From Solirubrobacterales bacterium 67-14 (GTDB lineage: Bacteria; Actinomycetota; Thermoleophilia; Solirubrobacterales; 70-9): a stretch of DNA of 64,000 bases. This document shows positions 53,672 to 60,477 of the stretch, piece after piece. The translations under genes and the position numbers were made by a program. The notes beneath the pieces are model-generated. The model was not told where the DNA came from and did no database searches. It saw only the letters and a list, made by a program, of their open reading frames with translations. Location: positions 98,843 through 162,842 of the forward strand of contig MKST01000002.1 in NCBI GenBank assembly GCA_001897355.1. Direction: 5' to 3'. Positions within the stretch are counted from its first letter, which is position 1. Each line of letters opens with the position of its first letter.

Positions 53672-53723
53672 GGTCCGACCCTAGACGTTGCGGACCTCTA
53701 ATACCCTTGCCCGGTTACCGGCC

Positions 53724-55175
53724 ATGGACCAGCGCAACCGACCCAAGAGCGAAGAGAGGATAGATCCAGATGACTTGGAGACCGCCCTTCGGGTGATCGG
53801 CGAGCTCGACCGGCTCCCGGTCGAACATCCCGATTCGATCACGCTCCAGCAGGCCGCTGCCGGCCTCTACAAGTCGGTCAAGATCCGGCGACGGCAGGAA
53901 AAGCGACGGCAGGTGCTCGAACACGACGCCGAGATCACCGCCCGCACGGCTACCGCCGCCCCCGGCCGAATCGACGACGAGACCGAGGGGCTACCGCTGG
54001 TCTCGACGGCCAAGGGAGCGACGGCGGGCACCCTGATCGAACCGCGGGCCTGTTACATCTGCAAGCAGAGCTTCCGGGTGGTCGACGCCTTCTACCATCA
54101 GCTCTGTCCGGACTGTGCGGCCTTCAACCACGCCCGGCGCGATGCCCGCACCGACCTGACCGGCAAACGAGCGCTGCTGACCGGCGGCCGGGCCAAGATC
54201 GGCATGTACATCGCCTTGCGGCTGTTGCGGGACGGGGCCGACACCACGATCACCACCCGCTTCCCGAATGATGCGGTCCGCCGGTTCCGGGCGATGGAGG
54301 ATTCCGAGGAGTGGTTCGACCGGCTCCACATCGTCGGGATCGACCTGCGGGATCCCGGCCAGGTGGTCGACCTGGCCGATTCGGTCGCGGCGAAGGGGCC
54401 GCTGGACATCCTGATCAACAACGCCTGCCAGACCGTCCGCCGCACCCCGGAGGCCTATGCCCCGCTGATCCAGGCCGAGCTGGAGGAGCTCGAACCGGGT
54501 CCGATGCCGGACATCGAGACCTTCGACCGCCACGGCGACCACCAGCTCGCCCTGGCTTCCGCTCCCTCGCACTGGGCGCCGACGCCGCATGCGATCACGG
54601 CGATGGCCCTGACCGCCGGCTCGGCCGACTTCGATCTGGTCGATTCCGGCCGGGCGATCGATGCCGGCGGCCTGGTTCCCGACGTGGTCGACACCAACAG
54701 CTGGATCCAGACGGTCAGCGAGGTCGACCCGATCGAACTGCTCGAGGTCCAGCTCTGCAACATGACCGCGCCCTTCATCCTGATCGGGCGCCTGCGGAAG
54801 GCGATGTCCGGCTCACCGGCCCGCCGGACGTACGTGGTCAACGTCTCGGCGATGGAAGGCCAGTTCTCACGGGGCTACAAGGGGCCGGGGCATCCTCACA
54901 CCAACATGGCCAAGGCGGCGCTCAACATGCTGACCCGGACCAGCGCCCAGGAGATGCTGGAGGCCGACGGCATCCTGATGACCGCGGTCGACACCGGCTG
55001 GATCACCGACGAGCGGCCCCACCCGATGAAGAAGCGCCTGGCCGACGACGGCTTCCACGCCCCGCTCGACCTGGTCGACGGCGCCGCCCGGGTCTACGAC
55101 CCGATCATCCGTGGGGAACAAGGCGAGGACGTCCACGGCGTCTTCCTCAAGGACTACAAGCCCTCGCCCTGGTAG
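53724..55175 (+). CDS. SDR fused to an N-terminal zinc ribbon
   Basis: 483 residues from the ATG at 53724; a longer frame exists but has no better start. Residues about 1-85 are charged and helical. CYICKQ-x13-CPDC (about 110-132) is a four-cysteine zinc ribbon. The SDR part begins near 150: ALLTGGRAKIGMYIALRLL (a TGxxxxIG variant), NNACQT in place of NNAG, and later VSAMEG with a region around HTNMAKAALNML where MAK replaces the usual YxxxK, so the catalytic Tyr is not obvious. The same two-part layout occurs in some large bacterial and fungal oxidoreductases. Function unknown. It converges with the NHL gene with only 3 bp between stops. Confidence 0.75.
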   Translation: MDQRNRPKSEERIDPDDLETALRVIGELDRLPVEHPDSITLQQAAAGLYKSVKIRRRQEKRRQVLEHDAEITARTATAAPGRIDDETEGLPLVSTAKGATAGTLIEPRACYICKQSFRVVDAFYHQLCPDCAAFNHARRDARTDLTGKRALLTGGRAKIGMYIALRLLRDGADTTITTRFPNDAVRRFRAMEDSEEWFDRLHIVGIDLRDPGQVVDLADSVAAKGPLDILINNACQTVRRTPEAYAPLIQAELEELEPGPMPDIETFDRHGDHQLALASAPSHWAPTPHAITAMALTAGSADFDLVDSGRAIDAGGLVPDVVDTNSWIQTVSEVDPIELLEVQLCNMTAPFILIGRLRKAMSGSPARRTYVVNVSAMEGQFSRGYKGPGHPHTNMAKAALNMLTRTSAQEMLEADGILMTAVDTGWITDERPHPMKKRLADDGFHAPLDLVDGAARVYDPIIRGEQGEDVHGVFLKDYKPSPW

Positions 55176-55178
55176 CGC

Positions 55179-56471
55179 TTAGCGCCGATGACGGCCGGCC
55201 ACCTTCTTCAGCAGCACCTTGCGTGCGATCACGCCGCTGCCGCCGAGCTTCGCCGGCAGGCCCTTGCGCCTCGCCTTGGCGACCAGCGATCCGCCCTTCT
55301 TGGTCAGACGAACCTTGACCGTCTTTCGCTTGCCCCCGGCCACCGAGAAGCTCGCCTTGCCCAGCGTGACGGTCTTACGCTTGCCCCGGCGTGCGGCGAG
55401 CGATGCCGTCCCGGCGCATCGGGCTCCGCCTCCGCAGGTGAGTTTCAAGAAGGCGGCACGTCCTTTCACCTTGACCAGCCGGGCCACCTTGGCCTTCGTG
55501 TCCTTCCGCGTGACCGTGAACTTCAGCACCCCCTGGGTCTGCCTGTCGGGGAACCGCAGGGTGCCGGCCGCGTAGAGCTTGCCGGCCGAGTCGACGCCGA
55601 GGCCGGCGGCGTCGATGATCGGCAGCGTGGCCTTGGCGACGAAGCCGCCGGTCGGCGTGAACTCGTCGATCGAGGCCTGCTGCCCGTAGCCCGGGGTGCT
55701 GAGCACGAAGACGTTGCCGTCCGGGGCCACCGTTACGTCTCTCGGCGCGAACATCTGCCCGGCCTTGCTGCCTTCGCTCCCCCAGCTTCCGAGGAAGGTC
55801 CCGTCGAGGCGGAACCGGTCGACCTGGAAGTTGCCGCTGTCGACCACGTACATGCTGTTGTTGCCCAAGGCGACATCGGTCGGGTACTGCATCTGGCCCG
55901 GTCCGACGCCGCCCGATCCGATGAAGGGCCCGGTGCTGCCGTCGGGCTTGAGGGTTGCCACGTCGTTGCCGGCGTAGTCGGCCACCCAGAGCTTCCCGTC
56001 GGGGGCCATCGCCATGCCACGCGGGGAGAACTGCTCGGTCGGCTGGAAGTGGGTCACTTCGCCGTCGGTCGGCACGATCCTGACCCAGCCATCGGCCTCA
56101 CCGGGGTCGGTGCGGCTGAAGTAGACGGTGGTACCGGCGACCAAGACGCTCTGGTAGGTGTCGTACGGGTTGTCCCAGGTATTGATCTCGGTGTCGAAGG
56201 TGCCGTTCAGGTCGTAGATCTGGAGGTTGGAACCCCAGGGGATCAGGACTTCACCCCCGGACTCGGTCATGTTCACGGTCAGGTCGCTCCAGCCGCCGCT
56301 GTTCTCGTTGACGTCCTTCCAGCGAGTGATCTCCTTGAAGCCCCCGAGGGGACCGGCGGAGGCGACCGGGACATTCGCCGAGAAGAGGGCGACCAGCAGC
56401 ATCAAAGTGATGCCGAAGACCGCAGCTGCTCCCCTGGCCCAACCGAGCAGAACTGCGTTATTCACCTGCAC
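55179..56471 (-). CDS. Secreted NHL-repeat beta-propeller protein
   Basis: 430 residues; GTG start at 56471 is assumed because it precedes the membrane/signal segment (GAAAVFGITLMLLVALFSA, cleavage near VASA-G). Several NHL-type blades: FSPRGMAMAPDGKLWVADYAGNDVATL, YPTDVALGNNSMYVVDSGNFQVDRF, FAPRDVTVAPDGNVFVLST. The last roughly 110 residues form the Arg/Lys-rich beta domain common to secreted proteins in this window (GKRKTVKVRLTKKGGSLVAKARRKGL). Likely a non-enzymatic extracellular binding protein. NHL repeats also occur in lyases, but no catalytic signature was seen. Confidence 0.75.
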   Translation of the reverse strand: MQVNNAVLLGWARGAAAVFGITLMLLVALFSANVPVASAGPLGGFKEITRWKDVNENSGGWSDLTVNMTESGGEVLIPWGSNLQIYDLNGTFDTEINTWDNPYDTYQSVLVAGTTVYFSRTDPGEADGWVRIVPTDGEVTHFQPTEQFSPRGMAMAPDGKLWVADYAGNDVATLKPDGSTGPFIGSGGVGPGQMQYPTDVALGNNSMYVVDSGNFQVDRFRLDGTFLGSWGSEGSKAGQMFAPRDVTVAPDGNVFVLSTPGYGQQASIDEFTPTGGFVAKATLPIIDAAGLGVDSAGKLYAAGTLRFPDRQTQGVLKFTVTRKDTKAKVARLVKVKGRAAFLKLTCGGGARCAGTASLAARRGKRKTVTLGKASFSVAGGKRKTVKVRLTKKGGSLVAKARRKGLPAKLGGSGVIARKVLLKKVAGRHRR

Positions 56472-56550
56472 GCGGGCGATCGTAACACCAGATTTACCGA
56501 GGGATGGCGGGTATGAGTCTCGCCTGTGACACCTCGCCAGGATCCGGCAG

Positions 56551-57246
56551 CTACGGGAGCCGCTTCGGCGGGAACTCCCTCTGGTCCGGGTAGAAATCGG
56601 TCAGATCGGCGCCACGGAACTGCTCGCCCAGGCTGAGGTTGCAGACGCCGTCACCGGAGGCGAGTTCGAGCAGGAAGCCTTCGAGCGCGGCCTCCTGGTA
56701 TCGCGGCCGCGGCGCTCCTGCCAGATACCGGACATGGCCCGGGTAACCCTTCACTCCGTCGGCCGGTCCCTTGACCAGATAGGCGACGGCCTGCCGGCCG
56801 GCCAGCGAGGTGAGCTTTGCCTCCCGGTGCGGCGGCGGGAAGGAGCAGCCGAGCTCGACTTCGACCAGGGACGGCATCGACGAGGTCGTCGAGCCGGCCC
56901 GGAGGCGCTGTCCGTTCGCCAGCACGGAACTCACCTCGATCGGGATGATGTCCGTCTCGACCCGGCCGGGGGATCCGTCTGCCCGGATCGCGGTCAGACC
57001 CGAGCGCGGCGTGCCGATCGTCCCACGAACCACCAGGTTGGAGGTCCGGGCGATCGCCCGGGGGCCTCTCATCGGCTGGTAGTCGTAGGTACATCCGACG
57101 ATCGGCTCCTTCGTCTCCGACCTGGAGACGGGCACCACGGGCTCTGACTCGTCGCCCCCACAACCCCCGACGATCAAGACGGAAAAGCCGATCCCAGCCA
57201 AACAACCCAACCAAGCAACCCGTCTAAGCAGAAGATTCAAGGCCAT
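56551..57246 (-). CDS. Putative lipoprotein, unknown function
   Basis: 231 residues from ATG at 57244-57246; a TTG six bases upstream is possible. Signal peptide with lipobox LIVGGC, followed by an acidic spacer GGDESEP. The mature region is a globular, beta-rich sequence with four cysteines (GCTYDYQP, LGCSFPPP, GVCNLS and the lipid Cys). It contains VVRGTIGTPRSGLTAIRADG and LAGRQAVAYLVKG, reminiscent of small-molecule-responsive beta-barrels, but no family was recognised. It is followed by the NHL gene on the same strand, 79 bp away. Confidence 0.65.
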   Translation of the reverse strand: MALNLLLRRVAWLGCLAGIGFSVLIVGGCGGDESEPVVPVSRSETKEPIVGCTYDYQPMRGPRAIARTSNLVVRGTIGTPRSGLTAIRADGSPGRVETDIIPIEVSSVLANGQRLRAGSTTSSMPSLVEVELGCSFPPPHREAKLTSLAGRQAVAYLVKGPADGVKGYPGHVRYLAGAPRPRYQEAALEGFLLELASGDGVCNLSLGEQFRGADLTDFYPDQREFPPKRLP

Positions 57247-57336
57247 ACCCAAACTACGAACAAAAGACCAAATCGATCACAAGCAAGCCGCTAGCTTCGT
57301 CAAGGGTCAAGCGAAGAACCGAAAGCGGACATGCAC

Positions 57337-57453
57337 AAACGCCGTCAGCCGTGCGCTGGCAAGGAGTGAGTGAGGAGGCGCGGCGGGCGTGCTGGAAGTA
57401 CGTTCGCAAGCCTTCGAACGAACGACGCCGCCAGCGTGCGGCTGACGGCGTTT
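57337..57453. repeat. 117-bp inverted-repeat element beside tRNA-Asp
   Basis: Arms of 24 bp (57337-57360 and 57430-57453) beginning AAACGCCGTCAGCCG match at 22 of 24 positions; the two mismatches are a central TG. A 6-bp hairpin CGTTCG/CGAACG lies in the loop. The block sits 25 bp past the 3' end of the tRNA gene on the minus strand. The stretch 57253-57336 shows nothing recognisable. Confidence 0.75.
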
Positions 57454-57477
57454 GGGCGTCCGCGACGCCACAAGCAA

Positions 57478-57551
57478 CGGGAGCGACGGGACTTGAACCC
57501 GCGGCCTCTGGCGTGACAGGCCAGCGCTCTAACCAACTGAGCTACGCCCCC
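57478..57551 (-). tRNA. tRNA-Asp (GTC)
   Basis: Cloverleaf on the minus strand. Acceptor GGGGGCG / CGCTCCC with discriminator G, D arm with GCTCAGTTGGTTAGAGC, anticodon stem-loop CTGGC-CTGTCAC-GCCAG with anticodon GTC, T arm GCGGGTTCAAGTCCCGT. 74 nt; CCA is not encoded. Confidence 0.95.
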
Positions 57552-57721
57552 GTGAGGCGATCGGTCGAAACCGACCGGGCGGGCATTATCGCAGTCTCGC
57601 TCGAATGGCGGCAGCCGACCCTCCCCGCAACCGGTTCCGGGGGCGATCGCCCACCAAATCGGTGGGTAAACGCCCCCAGTTGCCGGGCCGGACTCGACGT
57701 TCGGGTTTTAGACTGGCGGCC

Positions 57722-58573
57722 ATGAGACTCGTCACCTACGCATCAGACCGGGGCCCGCGGGCCGGAGTCCAGACCGATAAAGGCGTGATCGACGCCTGGG
57801 ATCTGATCCGGGACGAGGGCGGTTCGAGCCTGAAGGAGCTACTCGCCTCGGGCCGTTTGGACGAAGTCCGAGCGGCGTTCGAGACCGGTGGCGGCGAGCC
57901 GCTCATGCTCGGCCCGGGCGGGATCCTCACCCCGATCCCCGACCCGGACAAGATCATCTGCATCGGGCTCAACTACCGGGCTCATGCGGAGGAGACGGGC
58001 ATGGACCCGCCCAAGGCTCCGACCATCTTCGGCAAGTACCGCAATGCGCTGGTCCCGGACGGTGCGACGGTCACCCTGCCGGCGGCCAGCCGCAAGGTGG
58101 ATTACGAGGCCGAGGTGGCTTTCGTGATCGGGCGGCGGGCCGGCGAGGTGAGTGTCGAGGATGCCCTCGACCACGTCGCGGGCTACACCCTGCTCAATGA
58201 CCTTTCGGCCCGTGACCTGCAGGGCCTGACCATGCAGTGGATGGCCGGCAAGGTGTTCGACGGTGCCGCGCCCTGCGGCCCGGCCCTGGTCACCCCGGAC
58301 GAGGCCGGGCCCCACGACGGCATCGGCATCGCCATGCATGTCAACGGCGAGCAGCGCCAGAGCTCGAACACGGGCGATCTGATCTTCTCGATCCCGGAAC
58401 TGGTCTCCACCCTCTCCACCTGGATGACGCTCGAACCGGGCGACATCATCGCCACCGGCACCCCTTCCGGCGTCGGCCTCGCGATGGACCCAAGGACCTG
58501 GCTCGAGGACGGCGACGAACTGCTCGTCAGCTCACCGCAGCTGGGTGAGCTGAAGACCAAGGTTTCCCGATAA
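57722..58573 (+). CDS. Fumarylacetoacetate hydrolase family protein
   Basis: 283 residues, ATG at 57722. FAH fold: CIGLNYRAHAEETG, PTIFGKYRNAL, VDYEAEVAFVIGR (metal-binding Glu-x-Glu), LLNDLSARDLQ and TGTPSGVGLAMDP. Members hydrolyse or decarboxylate beta-diketo acids, typically late in aromatic or sugar-acid breakdown. The close group is the ureidoglycolate-lyase/2-hydroxyhepta-2,4-diene-1,7-dioate type. No pathway neighbours help, so the substrate is unknown. Confidence 0.88.
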   Translation: MRLVTYASDRGPRAGVQTDKGVIDAWDLIRDEGGSSLKELLASGRLDEVRAAFETGGGEPLMLGPGGILTPIPDPDKIICIGLNYRAHAEETGMDPPKAPTIFGKYRNALVPDGATVTLPAASRKVDYEAEVAFVIGRRAGEVSVEDALDHVAGYTLLNDLSARDLQGLTMQWMAGKVFDGAAPCGPALVTPDEAGPHDGIGIAMHVNGEQRQSSNTGDLIFSIPELVSTLSTWMTLEPGDIIATGTPSGVGLAMDPRTWLEDGDELLVSSPQLGELKTKVSR

Positions 58574-58585
58574 CCAGAACTCGGG

Positions 58586-59800
58586 CTAAGGGCGCTTCGC
58601 GCCGGCGAGTTCGTTTCTGACCATCGGGAGGTCGGCCGAGAGCGGGGCGCTCGGCGTGACGCTCGAGGCCGAGGCGCCGACCGGTCGGCTGCGCCGATGG
58701 GCGGCCGACCAGCGGACCCGGACCGGCCGGACCTTCATCAGGCGATTCCAGGTTTGGGTTCCGACCACGCCGTCGGCGGTCAGGCCGCGGTTCGCCTGGA
58801 AGCGACGGACCGCCCGGTAGGTGGCCTGGTTGAAGATCCCGGTCGGCTCCATCGAATTGCCGAGCGCGATCAGGTGCTGTTGCAGCCAGACCACCTGGTC
58901 ACCGCGGTCACCGCGATCCAGCGAGACGTGGCCGGAGTAGGCCCGGTAGCGCGGAATCCGGTTGACCGCCTTGCCCAGGGCGGTCCATTCGGACGAGTTC
59001 GTTTCCTGCCAGGACCACCAGCTCGGGGCGGTGCCGTAGTTGAGCATGAAGCGGCGGAAGGCGAGCAGTTCCCGGCTGCCCGGGTTCTCGTAGGTCTGCC
59101 CGACCGGGTAGATCCGCCGTTTGTAGATGCTGTTCTGCTCCCAGGTGATCTCGAGCGAAGTCCGGACCGGATCTCCGATCGTGTGCCAGTAGACCTGCGG
59201 CACGTTCGCGGTCGCGGCGCCCGGGCCGAGGAAGACGGAGTAGGGGAAGGCGGGGTGGTAGTGGACGTAGGGGAAAGTCGAAAGCCCGAGCGGGAAACGA
59301 TTCCCGACCAGGGCGCGAAGCTTGCGGATGTACCAGTCGGCCGCCGCGTACTTGCCTTCGTACTCGGCCTCGGCGTCGATCACGAAGCAGTCGGCGCCGC
59401 GACGCTTGGCCGCGGCCGAGACTTTCGCTTCGGCGATCGGGCGCTTGCCGTAGACGTACTGCCAGCCACAGACCTTCAGTCCCGCCCGGTGGAGACGGGT
59501 GGTCAGGTTCCGGTTGAACTGGCTCCAGGTGCCGTCGCCGTCACCGGACTTGATGTAAAGCGCGCCGATCTTCGCCTGCCTGGCCTGGCGGATGATCGAC
59601 CTGAGGTTGCCGCCGTTCGACTGGTCGACGTACCAGATCCACATTCCCGGTCGGGCGAACGGGTTCGCGCCGGCACGGGTCGATGGCGCGGGGATCGAGA
59701 GGGCCGCCTCGGCCTTTGGCAGGCTCGACTGGGATGTGATGAAGAGCACCGGCAACAGCAGGGCAAGCAGCCCGGCTCGCCGGCAGGAAGTCTTTGTCAT
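58586..59800 (-). CDS. Secreted TIM-barrel (glycoside-hydrolase-like) protein with peptidoglycan-binding domain
   Basis: 404 residues from ATG at 59798-59800, which starts a signal peptide (TKTSCRRAGLLALLLPVLF); a GTG 15 nt upstream is an alternative and a still longer frame adds non-signal sequence. Residues about 45-300 look like a TIM barrel of the GH25/DUF1906-like sort: GMWIWYVDQSNGG, IGALYIKSGDGDG, CFVIDAEAEYEGKY, PQVYWHT, with acidic residues at strand ends. The C-terminal domain (about 305-365) is PG_binding_1: LDRGDRGDQVVWLQQHL ... FNQATYRAVRRFQANRGLTADGVVGTQTW. A cell-wall role is likely. Lytic activity is not proven by the sequence. Confidence 0.8.
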   Translation of the reverse strand: MTKTSCRRAGLLALLLPVLFITSQSSLPKAEAALSIPAPSTRAGANPFARPGMWIWYVDQSNGGNLRSIIRQARQAKIGALYIKSGDGDGTWSQFNRNLTTRLHRAGLKVCGWQYVYGKRPIAEAKVSAAAKRRGADCFVIDAEAEYEGKYAAADWYIRKLRALVGNRFPLGLSTFPYVHYHPAFPYSVFLGPGAATANVPQVYWHTIGDPVRTSLEITWEQNSIYKRRIYPVGQTYENPGSRELLAFRRFMLNYGTAPSWWSWQETNSSEWTALGKAVNRIPRYRAYSGHVSLDRGDRGDQVVWLQQHLIALGNSMEPTGIFNQATYRAVRRFQANRGLTADGVVGTQTWNRLMKVRPVRVRWSAAHRRSRPVGASASSVTPSAPLSADLPMVRNELAGAKRP

Positions 59801-59942
59801 CAGGTTCTGGAACACGGTAAGAGCCAGTTCGGAGCGGGTGGCACTCGGCCGTTCCCCGTTTCCGGGCGCCCCGACTCCGGAACCAGCGTCGCATGAGGCC
59901 GCTTGGACGAGACCCTTTCGGGCCTCGCCGGCAAGGTTTATT

Positions 59943-60269
59943 TCAGCCCTCCGCCGACTCACCCACCGCGAGCCAGATCACGCCGACGGCGATCAGCCCG
60001 ATCGCGACCGTCCGTCCCGCGGTCACCGACTCCCCGAGCCAGGCGATGCCGAGCAGGGCGGTGCCCACTGCCCCGATGCCGACCCAGACCGCGTACCCGG
60101 TGCCGACCGGCAGCGCTCGCAGGGCCAGGCCGAGCAACGCGGCGCTGGCCAGGTAGACAGGCACGAAGACAGCGGTCGGGGCCAACCGGCTGAACCCATG
60201 TGATTCCTTCAGGGCGAGCGCCCACACGACTTCGAGCAGGCCGGCAATCAAAAGCAGAATCCAGGACAT
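59943..60269 (-). CDS. gdx: SMR-family guanidinium exporter (SugE/Gdx type)
   Basis: 108 residues, four membrane helices, ATG 7 nt after AGGAG. The essential Glu is in [15 protein letters not shown], and the Gdx-type [15 protein letters not shown] and [22 protein letters not shown] match SugE/Gdx rather than EmrE drug pumps. It exports guanidinium in exchange for protons and works as an antiparallel dimer. Control by guanidine is strongly supported by the guanidine-III riboswitch 30 nt upstream of its ATG. Confidence 0.92.
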   Translation of the reverse strand: MSWILLLIAGLLEVVWALALKESHGFSRLAPTAVFVPVYLASAALLGLALRALPVGTGYAVWVGIGAVGTALLGIAWLGESVTAGRTVAIGLIAVGVIWLAVGESAEG

Positions 60270-60298
60270 GATGGTCTCCTGACGTAGGTGCGAATGAA

Positions 60299-60341
60299 CC
60301 TGCGTCGTCGTCCTTGCCGGGTACGGCGCGTCTCGTCCGGG
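60299..60341 (-). promoter_or_regulatory. Guanidine-III riboswitch (ykkC-III)
   Basis: The minus-strand sequence starts CCGGACGAG, then gives CGCCGTACCCGG, AAGGACGACGACGC, matching the ykkC-III consensus (as in Thermobifida) in order and spacing. CCGG and CCGG form the first stem and the CGCCGTA/GACGACG strands the pseudoknot. It ends 30 nt before the gdx ATG, close enough to expose or hide the AGGAG ribosome site. The class turns its gene on when guanidinium is bound. Confidence 0.92.
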
Positions 60342-60477
60342 ATCCTGAGGATCGACTTCCAGCTTAGGCGAACCGGGGCCGCTCGGCCAGCAGCGTGACG
60401 AACGACACAGAAATGCCGATCCCCTGTAGCCTCACGGGTAGGGAGAAGTTCAATTTTCTGTTAGGGAGGAATCAAGG

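Noticed and set aside
57351..57725. 124-residue plus-strand frame containing GATGLEPAAS
   Set aside because: This is the well-known spurious translation across the complement of a tRNA gene.
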